Numbered from the stretch's first letter, positions 37,601 to 41,842 are shown. The stretch is DNA of 42,691 bases from Alphaproteobacteria bacterium (GCA_002401965.1 NVUR01000027.1:1-42691), one strand, 5' to 3'. The notes: generated by a model not told the origin, from the sequence alone. Made by a program: numbers and translations.

Positions 37601-38662
37601 ACATATATGCTAACGATCACCGGAGATAATAAAGATTTTGCTCTATACTCTCATAATGGAGCAACACCTGCTAACGGCCCTGACATACTCCTACACAGAT
37701 CGGCTGGAACATACGATACGCCTACAGCGGTAAGTGCGGATGATAAACTGGGTGGTCTACGTTTTATCGGTTATGACGGAACGGCATACGAACGTGCCGC
37801 GGCAATTTACGCCTATGTTGATACAGGTGCCACCGTTGCCGATGAAAACATCCCCGCATATTTAAGTTTCCATACACGCTCAACCGCCAATACAGACAGT
37901 ATCGAACGCATGGTACTAACCTCCGCAGGCGATCTGAACATTTCAACGGCAAGTGCAATATTAACACTGGGCGATGGCAGCGCCAATAACGGCACGCCAT
38001 CTCTTGATTTTCTTGGAGATTCTACGAACAAGGGCGCGCGAATACAATATGATGGTATATCAGATACTCTAATTATCAGAGGACTAGATACCAACAAAGC
38101 CGAACAACCACTCGCCATCGCGGTGGCTCGTGACACAGGCTATGTCGGCATTGCCACAGCCATCCCCAATGTCGCCCTTGATGTAACAGGGGACATTGAA
38201 TATACAGGCACAATCACCGACGTATCTGATCGTCGTTTGAAAGACAACATCGTAGCCCTCAATCAATCTGGCGACCTATTGGATCGCATCGCGCAAATTG
38301 ATACCTATTCCTTCACCATGAAAGATGATGAAAAAGGCCGCACTGAATTTGGTGTAATGGCGCAAGAACTGGAAGAAATATTCCCGACCCTTGTCCATAC
38401 GGCGGATGATGAAATCGGCACAAAATCTGTGAACTATGTCGGATTAATCGCGCCAATGATCGAAGCCACCAAAGAGCTTCGCGCAGAGAATACCGCTCTA
38501 AAATCAGGACTGGATGACCTAAGCCAACAAGTCGCCCTGCTCAATAAAATGGCGGGTAACAATGTTGGCCAAGCATCAATGCAAAGCTATCTTATGTTAC
38601 TGCTTGGCTTGCTTGGTGGGGTTGGTCTTATGCTCGTCCTGCAACGTAAAAAACAGGGGTAG
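22034..38662 (+). CDS. Giant repeat fibre: pseudopilin-like N-terminus, YadA-head and NTAxG repeats, S74 chaperone, C-terminal membrane helix
   Basis: 5542 residues in one open frame. Order of parts: basic N-terminus; membrane helix (29-51); pseudopilin-like module to about 220 with an EF-hand-type loop (91-102) and a GspG-like DPWGTEYGY; beta-rich tail-fibre-like region (about 240-540) with cysteine pairs; ten cassettes of YadA-type head repeats (S-x-A-x-G and ASG pattern); five blocks of NTAxG repeats; nine GIGTxSP-type tail-fibre motifs; peptidase S74 domain from Ser5398; coiled coil (about 5480-5510); membrane helix (5518-5536) ending QRKKQG. S74 domains are self-cleaving trimerisation chaperones of phage tail spikes, and YadA heads are trimeric beta-rolls, so a trimeric fibre is likely. 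There is no autotransporter barrel or signal peptide. Charges beside both helices predict both ends on the cytoplasmic side. Probably an adhesin or contact fibre; function unproven. Confidence 0.85.
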   Translation: MLRKIRSCLHFTKHTKKNLSDLTNKQDGNIFFMLFGAVAVVGLLGTAVMSTMRGPLSTMVEIQSRTQAESEMAIASRLALLEATELASDGDCDGDGFVEPLEFADAGGLGPVGGGFLPNEIASSHIDPWGTEYGYCAWDAGAATGTLACDIDSSGINNRSDGNSDPTDETYTIIAIISAGPDQVFGTTCTGGATPSIAKTGDDMVVEYTYASATSATNGLWHLQSGDPTIAAISKNLEITGEASFSAGIDLTGSSEALALGAASMLFPNQGVLEYCTSANNGLIRINTSADPDFLELCDDPTGWVTVGGSGLWTANSSNEIYFDSAGTTEVGIGTTSPDHTLDIDGTLESTGAVDFGSTLNVAGAGTFQSSVSVAGSYLSGTGNIATISGTVSGNILAGNTLLTGGDASIGGTLGVAGAVDFDSTLNVDGISTLANVNAQATTVTTLNATDAVDFDTTLNVDGTSTLADVNAQGTISNSSGNVDIGDTVDISETLNITQNLNVTGDGDIDGTLEADDYTWGGNDFTPETCASGRFNRWDGSSWVCEDDTVGGGGGGSSSLNALSDVAITSPVDGSCLTYDNGSGDWIDTDCTSTTSAGIFENASNVIRVKSSAGDYATDDFVFGSPQLDDDGDNDHRTRMFFDTSKAAFRAGAAAGTHWDDANVGGASTAFGYNTRASGFGSVALGASFLGSADASGINSFVMGASSRATGAYSFSFGLDSYADGNYSFSFGNAGTSATGDYSKSFGLGTRALGDYSSAQGRSVRASGENSTAIGYQVVAGSGTAGDGTGDYAIAYGLQSTTQATDPVITGDRSMVLFFDGDVTDANSTYDFADSDKFALIGGELQIGETQAQGAAKGCFRFNDTSDELEYSDDCTTYVSFTSGIAGLWTDLGGGRIHYGTTSANQIGVGTSNPQTTLDVNGGIRVGSVSGGATPTFMNLGDLGDTDTSAQADNTCLVYQISSSTWEAIDCATAAAGSDVFQVTANVVNTVDVNAPYTTADFVFGSPQLDDDGDANHDNRMFFDKSKGAFRVGTETGTNWDDANVGTNSIALGRSANASGNDSAAMGAQVTASGLSSFAIGLRNTAGGQGSFALGIDARATNTRSIAIGNQVTTSGQYSLGFGLGGGAGTDPTISGFNSLGIFMGDQSGVNLAVNNRMGLYGGDFLIDDDGTAGSQGCIRYTEGTGLEFSDDCTTFTAFTDAGNGSAIFEVTGGAGSEVVSSVDTNAPYATADFVFGSPQLDDDGDANHDNRMFFDKSKGAFRAGSTFSTQWDNANVGTYSFAVGKDTTASSLYDFAVGEGSVASGSNSFAVGTNAIASNYQSFALGENLTTSGAYSFGFGTSITVSGDNSVGLGLGFPAGTDPIVSGDSSFGIFMGDQSGVDLATANRMGLYGGDFLIDDDGTVGSQGCIRYVEGTGLEFSDDCATYATFASLGFSLWTDNTTHITRENTHILDAGATMTTAGFDAGVSGFIFHTDKNALRAGRATGNHWQESSIGAESIALGADVTASGQYSIALGFNADATGYGSFAWGYNSNASGNSSIAYGGESTASGYNSMIFGKGSTASGSFGLAIGTDVTAAGDYSLAFGAGYNIDSSAGSDPAISGDYSIGFFMGDQSGVDLTDANTMAILGGDFIVGSYQLDDTGTGSQDNRMFFDTSKGAFRAGGQGGTEWDDASVGNYSAAFGQQTLASASNSFSAGFNTNATGSSSTVFGNYSTASGGTSFAAGNNIIASGDYAVALGHRAQATAFESFAFGLGTPSGATPIVSAANSFGIFMGDQSGVNLAVANRMGLYGGDFLIDDDGTAGSQGCIRYTEGTGLEYSHDCSTYSTMGNVASGVLAIDDLSDAYTDYATDNNLIMGRAGAAALTSGATGNIFIGKNTGATSGNSTATTDANTAIGYSAMNALTSGSNNAAIGAATLTANTTGSDNTALGSYALNANTTADNNTAIGRATLAANTTGQQNTGTGSYVLATNIIGNNNTAHGYAALNANLGDNNSAFGSLSLYANTSGAGNTATGYAALSSNLTADNNTASGFSALSANTTGTANTASGAYTMINNTVGSANTATGGGALFSNVAKSANTAIGQEAMRYADDTTTPSNSYNTAIGHQSLYGSVTAANNTGINNTAIGAGTLLNTTSGSNNVALGFQVGDLNTTGSNNILIGYDVDAPTATTSDHLNIGNLIYGDLANGDFIVGSYQLDDTATGSQDNRMFFDASKGAFRAGSIDGTQWDDANVGANSIAMGEGVTASGTNSIAIGYATTANGLRAVALGANNTSSGAHSFTATRFASASGQYGVAMGYASLAQGDSSISLGRESYATGDYSFSFGLGDPAGTRPVVSGVSSFGIFMGDQSGVNLAMANRMGLYGGDFLIDDDGTAGSQGCIRYTEGTGLEFSHDCSTYATMGAVVSGTLAIDDLSDGYTDYVTDHNMFLGNTAGNSILAGGNNNVFIGEIAGEDTTSGSYNIFIGREAGRNNITGAWNTFVGDDSGRANTSGSYNTGFGGYSLRANIGGQQNTAIGDGTLEVNTSGGNNTALGRQALFTSGTGNNNVALGRNALHISNGASNNTVIGTNAGDNITTGSSNIIIGYGVDAPSATGDDQLNIGDLIYGDMTNGYVGISTNAPLEELHVRKSDAANTPIIQVQNDAAFGAAGLRLMRATSKDGTAFVAFGNGNTAAEWNIGIRNSDLDFAIWDADTGDVNRFEIDATTGYVGIGDFSSDTIDSTLHLAAGDIRLDGGAAGQAGCIRFDDTSDALEYSDDCSTYSTFASAGANAINDLTDAITDYATDNNMFIGQDAGTSIASGGIQNLFIGQNSGTATTTGDYNTAIGYNTLAANIIGTNNSATGNRTLEANTTGIDNTAMGDSTMRANTIGSSNTAIGNSALRSNVAKSRNTAIGYQSMFYADNTITASNSNNTAIGYQALYGSTTAANNTGINNTSIGANTMLNNTSGGHNIALGYQAGDLNTTGSDNILIGYGIDAPTATTSNHLNIGGLIYGDLANGVVMFGTTDSTDDADYSDPFMKTANGLDVWYRTFSNNTGIKTDIDFQKAGGTEASPIAISDGHTLGGIRFSGYDGDSWENRAGIYGEIDGTVSNETVPTALTFNTGSTSIAERMRISAAGDIGIGTDSPTDILTIVGDGQDIHHYSYSNTSNYKPDWYGYRARGTEASPTIVQDGDLLAGIGGYAYDGNSWELTGQIWFEVNGTPANESVPTDIVFLTGLNSAIERMRIDSNGDIIMAGRGALTLHSGATAVRPSTPVNGMIRYNTDNNAFEGYENSTWTNIIGGGGLWTDNTTHVTRENFHVLDTGLAAGSTTAGTDGDGTYAFYDPDKGAMRGGAILSSATSWQDANIGTNSFAWGANVEASGTYSTALGFVSTASGYVSTALGYGTTASGDFSTSIGYGSESSALYSFASGRDSTASGERSTALGQNATAAGYASFAAGRNGNASGYVATTLGNDVEASGDWGIAFGNEVRVGDGTIDATTPWIADGTPGEFSVAYGLGAPAGTHPQVSGVGSFGIFMGDQSGYDLTTDNRMALVGGDLLIDDDGTAGSQGCIRYVEGSGLEFSDDCTTFATLSSIAGGAGLWTDNTTHVTRESFHILDAGLAAGSTTAGLDGNGTYAFFDPDKGAFRGGNITSSSAWQDTNVGSNSLAWGYNTEAAGSFSFATGWTSNATGESSVAMGSAALAAADNTIALGMDITVSGVNSMGLGLGDAAGTAPIVSGTSSFGIFMGDQSGYDLTDANTFSIMGASGGVGIGTVSPDADGLHIDTGGVLIRGTHSGASRFLVETTGGDATLSLYSGAQVKQVYFDAGSPDNFIMSELGVGTSTPSVRLHAQDNDANTNTVTTVGRFTHSTSGTPAAGIGAGIDFEAETTADNYEIGASIEAVSTDVTATTENFDLTFSTMAAGATASEKMRITSAGNIGIGGFSSDTIESALHIQSGDIRLDGGAANEAGCIRFDDTSDQLEYSDDCSTFTAFNAGSGANVINDLTDGYTDYATDHNLILGRSSATALTSGATENTFIGEDAGTTSANSTSTTDGNTAVGYSALSALTTGDSNTATGKMALLSNTIGDHNTAAGTNTLAQHTTGDDNTATGYQALFSSTTGAYNTATGSEALLYNRTGNYNVALGRSAGAGVINSSDISNNVFIGRASAINVLTGADNNVMIGYQAGDLTTTGSDNILIGYDVDTPTATTSDHLNIGNLIYGDLANGDFIVGSYQLDDTGTGTEDNRMFFDKSKGAFRAGGAAGTDWDNANVGNNSIGLGLDSRASGANSIALGFDTNATGNFSFAAGSNVTASGEVSIVMGEWSSASGYSGISLGAATSAGADYSVAIGSSASASGVESIALGRKISVSGANSMALGLGEATGTAPLVSGAESFGIFMGDQSGYDLTTNNRMALVGGDFLIDDDGTAGSQGCIRFVEGTGLEYSHDCTTYATMGAVASGALTIDDLSDAYTDYATNDNFFLGHEGGTNFGANNELNTAIGVDALMSLNSASSTGSLGDSNTAIGATSLTALTSGAYNTAIGDGTGESLTTGTANTVIGASALNSGTVSNRNVAIGQAAAENATGHNNTMVGALSGIYFRTGNSNTFLGHNAGRGNTTDYTYDGTENIIIGQDTAINLDNTNDQNTIIGTAAAATLTGGGSRNILLGYGVDVLTATTSDHLNIGNLIYGDLANGDFIVGSYQLDDTATGTEDNRMFFDSSKGAFRAGTVTGTEWDDGNVGSNSIAFGSGTTASGVFSAAFGSGSTASGIGSTAFGAGSTASGVGGFAAGGAAIASGVFSTAIGSEVVAGSGTAGDGNGDASVVIGLQTSPQTTDPIVTGDRSMVLFFDQGSINGNDAYNFTESDKFAIIGGEFQIGETQAQGAAKGCIRYNDTSNALEFSHDCSTYVTMAGVGGGLIDADADTQIQVEEGADDDTIRFDTAGTERMVIGSTGNVGIATTSPAATLDISAATGAYPKLMMTATDITSPDFSGSASVGVGSSTNVFGLIQHNLGASGTNTEGGMYINGITESGENAWNPLHLVGTHGGTSPTTAAVTISSQKWNGTNGRSSLSGTEIVLDVESGYKQSTTLMRLLADGSLGLGDFKSDTIASALHIQTGDIRLDGGAANQAGCIRFDDATDKLQFSNDCTAFTDIDNASIGLSDADADTLIQVEEGSDDDTIRFDTAGTERMVIDNAGNVGIGTDSPTYMLTITGDNKDFALYSHNGATPANGPDILLHRSAGTYDTPTAVSADDKLGGLRFIGYDGTAYERAAAIYAYVDTGATVADENIPAYLSFHTRSTANTDSIERMVLTSAGDLNISTASAILTLGDGSANNGTPSLDFLGDSTNKGARIQYDGISDTLIIRGLDTNKAEQPLAIAVARDTGYVGIATAIPNVALDVTGDIEYTGTITDVSDRRLKDNIVALNQSGDLLDRIAQIDTYSFTMKDDEKGRTEFGVMAQELEEIFPTLVHTADDEIGTKSVNYVGLIAPMIEATKELRAENTALKSGLDDLSQQVALLNKMAGNNVGQASMQSYLMLLLGLLGGVGLMLVLQRKKQG
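23891..24665 (+). repeat. Cassette 1: opener, YadA heads, variant closer
   Basis: Opener DFVFGSPQLDDDGD with FFDTSKAAFRAG; head repeats from 24021 (ASGFGSVALGA, TGAYSFSFGL). The closer is the variant form RSMVLFFDG...GAAKGCFRF ending in a Cys pair, shared only with cassette 10. Confidence 0.8.
25034..25626 (+). repeat. Cassette 2: opener, YadA heads, FMGDQSG closer
   Basis: Opener DFVFGSPQLDDDGDANHDN and FFDKSKGAFRVG; heads about 25165-25420 (NSIALGRSANASG). Closer from 25448: GIFMGDQSG, GLYGGDFLIDDDGTAGSQG, then the Cys pair. Confidence 0.85.
25730..26325 (+). repeat. Cassette 3: opener, YadA heads, FMGDQSG closer
   Basis: The opener is nearly identical in DNA to cassette 2. Heads about 25860-26110 differ (ASGSNSFAVGTNAIAS). 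The closer at 26141 matches cassette 2 again. Confidence 0.85.
26395..26929 (+). repeat. Cassette 4: divergent opener, YadA heads, short closer
   Basis: Divergent opener (FIFHTDKNALRAG) preceded by LWTDNTTHITREN. Heads about 26525-26815 (ASGNSSIAYGGESTASG). The short closer IGFFMGDQSGVDLT runs directly into the opener of cassette 5 without a Cys pair. Confidence 0.8.
26930..27520 (+). repeat. Cassette 5: opener type B, YadA heads, closer
   Basis: Opener DFIVGSYQLDDTGTGSQDN, FFDTSKGAFRAG. Heads about 27065-27300 (ATGSSSTVFGNYSTASG). Full closer at about 27340 with Cys pair. Confidence 0.85.
27540..28600 (+). repeat. NTAxG repeat block 1
   Basis: Longest block. It is introduced by AIDDLSDAYTDYATDNN and built from 21-24-residue units of the form NTAxGxxALxxNTTGxDN, ending DNILIGYDVDAP-type sequence and HLNIGNLIYGDLANG. 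Such units occur in phage and bacterial S74 fibres. Confidence 0.8.
28604..29240 (+). repeat. Cassette 6: opener type B, YadA heads, closer
   Basis: Opener DFIVGSYQLDDTATGSQDN. Heads about 28740-29015 (ASGTNSIAIGYATTANG). Closer at 29056 with Cys pair ending about 29225. Confidence 0.85.
29260..29875 (+). repeat. NTAxG repeat block 2
   Basis: Introduced by AIDDLSDGYTDYVTDHN; units such as NTAIGDGTLEVNTSGGNNTA; ends QLNIGDLIYGDMTNG. It is followed by a tail-fibre-like segment (VGISTNAPLEELHV) rather than a head cassette. Confidence 0.75.
30345..31030 (+). repeat. NTAxG repeat block 3
   Basis: Introduced by AINDLTDAITDYATDNN; units such as NTAIGNSALRSNVAKSRNTA, ending HLNIGGLIYGDLANG. It is close in DNA to the end of block 1, including the NTGINNT stretch. 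Confidence 0.75.
31935..32750 (+). repeat. Cassette 7: opener type C, YadA heads, closer
   Basis: Opener type C: LAAGSTTAGTDGDGTYAF and YDPDKGAMRGG. Heads about 32080-32440 (ASGTYSTALGFVSTASG). Closer FGIFMGDQSGYDLT, LVGGDLLIDDDG, Cys pair ending 32740. Confidence 0.85.
32826..33285 (+). repeat. Cassette 8: opener type C, short YadA heads, short closer
   Basis: Opener almost identical to cassette 7 (FFDPDKGAFRGG). Short head array about 32970-33170. The closer FGIFMGDQSGYDLTDAN lacks the Cys pair and leads into a GIGTVSP segment. Confidence 0.8.
33985..34660 (+). repeat. NTAxG repeat block 4
   Basis: Introduced by VINDLTDGYTDYATDHN; units such as NTAVGYSALSALTTGDSNTA; ends HLNIGNLIYGDLANG immediately before cassette 9. 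Confidence 0.75.
34667..35345 (+). repeat. Cassette 9: opener type B, YadA heads, closer
   Basis: Opener DFIVGSYQLDDTGTGTEDN. Heads about 34800-35110 (ASGANSIALGFDTNATG). Closer at about 35165 (YDLTTNNRMALVGG) with Cys pair ending 35329. Confidence 0.85.
35365..36065 (+). repeat. NTAxG repeat block 5
   Basis: Introduced by TIDDLSDAYTDYATNDN; units such as NTAIGATSLTALTSGAYNTA; less regular at the end; closes HLNIGNLIYGDLANG before cassette 10. Confidence 0.75.
36068..36705 (+). repeat. Cassette 10: opener type B, YadA heads, variant closer
   Basis: Opener DFIVGSYQLDDTATGTEDN. Very regular head repeats 36200-36400 (TASGVFSAAFGSGSTASG). Variant closer RSMVLFFDQ...GAAKGCIRY as in cassette 1. 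Confidence 0.85.
38216..38518 (+). other. Peptidase S74 intramolecular chaperone domain
   Basis: DVSDRRLKDNI supplies Ser5398 and Lys5403, matching in spacing the Ser-Lys dyad of the endosialidase chaperone domain, where cleavage occurs just before the Ser. FGVMAQELEEIFPTLV and VNYVGLIAPMIEATKEL are the other conserved S74 blocks. Cleavage would split off about 145 C-terminal residues, including the coiled coil and membrane helix. Confidence 0.9.
38585..38641 (+). other. C-terminal membrane helix of the giant protein
   Basis: SYLMLLLGLLGGVGLMLVL, 19 hydrophobic residues followed by QRKKQG and the stop. By the positive-inside rule the end faces the cytoplasm. S74 domains normally end in a coiled coil; an added membrane anchor is unusual. 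Confidence 0.8.
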
Positions 38663-38674
38663 GATAATAAAATA

Positions 38675-41600
38675 ATGCGCCCTCCCCGCTTTTTGAAATA
38701 TGCGACTCTCGCAACCCTGCTCCTCATTTCTACCCTTGTGCCAACACGCGCACAAGCGCAGGATTACACATCCAACCTTGTCGCGCACTGGACATTGGAT
38801 GAGACCAGCGGCACAACAGTCATCGACAGCATTGGTGGCAATGACGGCACAATGCAGGGCGGAATGGACGCCGGAACAGACAGCATAGCCGGACAAATCG
38901 GACGAACACTTAATTATGATGGCATTGATGATCGCGTTACTATGGGTAATGCAGATGTGGCGGAAAGCCAAACAAACCTAACGGTTTCTTTTTGGCTCTA
39001 TCCACGCGGCACCGCGCGCTATGACCAAATCATATTCGGAATGGTAAATAACAATCAACAGCTTTTCGATTTTAGTTACCTGGCCAACTCAAATATTCAA
39101 TCACGTTTTTGGGGCACATCCAGCAGTAGCTCTGCCGTACAGCTCAACAAATCAAACTTTAACCTTAATCAATGGAATCACGTCGTCATGACTTATGACG
39201 GGACAACCCGTTTCTACCTTAATGATGCGTTAAGGGGGACAGGCGCGGTCTTAAACGAATCCACCCGCACCGGCGGTAATGATTTTATACAATTTGGACA
39301 TGCTGCAACTCCTTTTGACGGCATGATTGACGATGTACGTATTTATGACCGCACCCTTTCCGCCGCCGATATTTCCGCGCTTTTTGCCTATACAGGCGTA
39401 GATTACACCTGCGCCAACCCCGACGGCCTGACGGGTGAAATGTTGTTCAATGATGACAACCGCACCTTACAATATTGCAATGCCTCGAACTGGGTCAGTA
39501 TCGGGAAACCCGCGATTTCAAACACGGGTCTTGTCGGACATTGGAAACTTGATGAAACCAGCGGATCATCCATTGCAGATTCATCGGATAACGGTAATAA
39601 CGGCACATGGAGTGACGGCGTGAATAACGATGTCACCGAAGAAACCAGTACAGGCCAAGTCGGTACTACGATAAATTTTGATGGTATAGATGACAACATC
39701 AACGCAGGTTCAGATAACTCTCTTGATAATATGTCCGCATTTACACTCACAGTTTGGATGAACGCAAACAGTGAAGGAGGAAATGATGTGGGGCGTATAT
39801 TTAGTAAAAGCAATTGGGCTTTAATTGCAAGTGATACAGGCAGAACAAACGCGCTCACTTTCTACATAACAGACACTAGTTTTAGCAACTACCTCAAAGT
39901 CAGGGCTATAGACAATAGCTGGAGCATTGGCACATGGCATCACGTGGTCATGGCTTGGAACGGTGGTACTGATGTAGCTAACGATATGAAGCTCTACATT
40001 GATGGAACAGAGGTTGCCTATAACTTGCAGGATTATGATCCAGGCACGCGGGGCGATGATAGCGGCGCTAATTTACTCATTGGCGAACACCAAGGGCAAT
40101 CTTGGAATTTTGACGGAGAACTCGATGATGCTCGAATATATAACCGCGCCCTCTCTGCCACTGAAATAGCCGATATGTATAACGCCCAAACCGCCAACTG
40201 CTCTGCGCCGACATCTAATCTTGTCGGGCATTGGACACTGGACGAAACCAGCGGCTCTACCATCGCGGATTCATCGGGCAACAGTAATAACGGCACATGG
40301 ACAGATGGCGCAAATAACGATGTCACCGAAGAAACCACCACAGGTATTGACGGCACAGCCATAGCATTCGATGGCGCAGATGATCACGTAACCATCCCCG
40401 AATTCCCAGAAGCCGAAAGCGATACAATTACACTCAGCGCATGGATTAAAGTTCAAAGCGTAACCGATGAACCCTTGCGCAAAAACATTGTGTCAAAATA
40501 CAGATCCGGCTTCACACAATGGCGCCTATATCGTGATAGCGGGTTTGCGAATAATGGGCGCTCTGAAATTTGCTTTTCACTAAGAGCCGACACTTCACTA
40601 ACCCTTTGTTCCCCCGCTGACTGGCCAACTGACCTTGGCTGGCATCACGTAACAGGTGTTTATAATGGAACAGATATGCGGATATATGGCGATGGTGTTT
40701 TATTGAACACACCAGCAGCACAAACCGGCAGCATCTATTCCGCCTATAATCACGATATTTGCATCGGAACCGAATATGCTGGAGGCTGTTACGCAGGTGG
40801 CAGTACATGGAATGGCGAGATCGACGATGTCCGCCTCTATAACCGCGCCCTCTCTACCACCGAAATCGCTGCGCTTTACGGTGGGACGGGCGGCACATGC
40901 TCCGTCTCCACCTGCGCGTCCCCCTTTGCCCCCAAAGCCACACTGGTCTTCAACACCGATTACGATGTCATGCAATATTGCAACGGCAATGACTGGATCG
41001 CCATGGGGCCTGCGGGGAATGGCGGCGCAGGATGTTCAAACCCAAGCGGTCTGCAAGCCGAACTGATATACAATCAAGACCTCAACATCTTACAATATTG
41101 TGAGGGCGATGAATGGATCGCAATGACACCAAAACTCGGAACACAGCTCGCGCTCGACCTTGCTGGGCATTGGACGCTGGACGAGACCAGTGGCTCTGCA
41201 ATCGCCGACAACTCCAGCAACGGTAATAACGGAACATGGACAGATGGCGCAGATAATGATGTAACCGGAGAAACAACAACCGGAACCGTAGGCACAGCCC
41301 TCGCATTCGATGGCACAGACGATCACATTTCCATCCCCGAATTTGCAGAATCCGAAGACGATACAATCACAATCAGCGCATGGATTAAGGTTCAAAGTGT
41401 AACCGATGAACCATCACTCAAACATATTATTTCAAAATATAGATCCGGCTTTACACAATGGCGCCTATATCGTGATGGAGGGGTTGCGAATAACGGACAA
41501 TCTGAAATTTGTTTAGCCATTAACACAGATGCAAGCTCGACAGTAGCAACATGCACCCCAACTGACTGGCCAACTGACCTTGGCTGGCATCACGTAACGG

Positions 41601-41842
41601 GCGTCTATAATGGAACAGATCTACAGATATATGGGGATAGTATTTTGCTGAACACCCCCGTTGCACAAACTGGCAGCATCTATTCCGCCTATAATCACGA
41701 TATTTGCATCGGAAGCCAAGATACAGGCAGCGGCTGTAGCTCAGCAGGTGTATGGAATGGTGATCTCGACGATGTTCGCCTCTATAATCGCGCCCTCTCT
41801 GCCACCGAAATCACCGCACTTTATAATTTGGGAACGCCATGA
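38675..41842 (+). CDS. Secreted multi-LamG (concanavalin A-like) protein
   Basis: 1055 residues. A signal peptide (LATLLLISTLVPTRAQA) is cut before QDYTSN. Four LamG-like (LamG_3/ConA-like jelly roll) domains follow at about 30-240, 285-510, 518-740 and 828-1052. Each opens with a form of GHWTLDETSG and closes with DDVRLYNRALSATEI. Between domains are short Cys linkers, one in the first gap and two in the last, of the type GLTGEMLFNDD...LQYCNASNWVSIG. LamG domains bind glycans or proteins at cell surfaces. No membrane anchor is seen. The gene starts 12 bases after the giant gene, in the same direction, with a poor ribosome site, so it is probably co-transcribed. The TGA at 41840 may be premature, because a DUF1566-like sequence continues in frame. 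Confidence 0.88.
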   Translation: MRPPRFLKYATLATLLLISTLVPTRAQAQDYTSNLVAHWTLDETSGTTVIDSIGGNDGTMQGGMDAGTDSIAGQIGRTLNYDGIDDRVTMGNADVAESQTNLTVSFWLYPRGTARYDQIIFGMVNNNQQLFDFSYLANSNIQSRFWGTSSSSSAVQLNKSNFNLNQWNHVVMTYDGTTRFYLNDALRGTGAVLNESTRTGGNDFIQFGHAATPFDGMIDDVRIYDRTLSAADISALFAYTGVDYTCANPDGLTGEMLFNDDNRTLQYCNASNWVSIGKPAISNTGLVGHWKLDETSGSSIADSSDNGNNGTWSDGVNNDVTEETSTGQVGTTINFDGIDDNINAGSDNSLDNMSAFTLTVWMNANSEGGNDVGRIFSKSNWALIASDTGRTNALTFYITDTSFSNYLKVRAIDNSWSIGTWHHVVMAWNGGTDVANDMKLYIDGTEVAYNLQDYDPGTRGDDSGANLLIGEHQGQSWNFDGELDDARIYNRALSATEIADMYNAQTANCSAPTSNLVGHWTLDETSGSTIADSSGNSNNGTWTDGANNDVTEETTTGIDGTAIAFDGADDHVTIPEFPEAESDTITLSAWIKVQSVTDEPLRKNIVSKYRSGFTQWRLYRDSGFANNGRSEICFSLRADTSLTLCSPADWPTDLGWHHVTGVYNGTDMRIYGDGVLLNTPAAQTGSIYSAYNHDICIGTEYAGGCYAGGSTWNGEIDDVRLYNRALSTTEIAALYGGTGGTCSVSTCASPFAPKATLVFNTDYDVMQYCNGNDWIAMGPAGNGGAGCSNPSGLQAELIYNQDLNILQYCEGDEWIAMTPKLGTQLALDLAGHWTLDETSGSAIADNSSNGNNGTWTDGADNDVTGETTTGTVGTALAFDGTDDHISIPEFAESEDDTITISAWIKVQSVTDEPSLKHIISKYRSGFTQWRLYRDGGVANNGQSEICLAINTDASSTVATCTPTDWPTDLGWHHVTGVYNGTDLQIYGDSILLNTPVAQTGSIYSAYNHDICIGSQDTGSGCSSAGVWNGDLDDVRLYNRALSATEITALYNLGTP
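40226..40880 (+). repeat. LamG repeat copy 3
   Basis: Third LamG domain of the secreted protein. It is nearly identical along most of its length to copy 4 at 41164-41827, down to shared runs such as CAATGGCGCCTATATCGTGA. The close match suggests a recent tandem duplication. Confidence 0.8.
41164..41827 (+). repeat. LamG repeat copy 4
   Basis: Fourth LamG domain, partner of copy 3 with small indels. Differences cluster at the predicted loop SLRADTSLTLCSPAD versus INTDASSTVATCTPTD. Confidence 0.8.

Noticed and set aside
22034-38662. Prophage tail-fibre gene
   Set aside because: The S74 and GIGTxSP parts are phage-like, but no capsid, portal, terminase, tail or lysis gene is nearby, and the protein has membrane helices at both ends.
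22034-38662. Classical trimeric autotransporter
   Set aside because: It has YadA-type heads, but no YadA beta-barrel anchor at the C-terminus and no extended signal peptide region.
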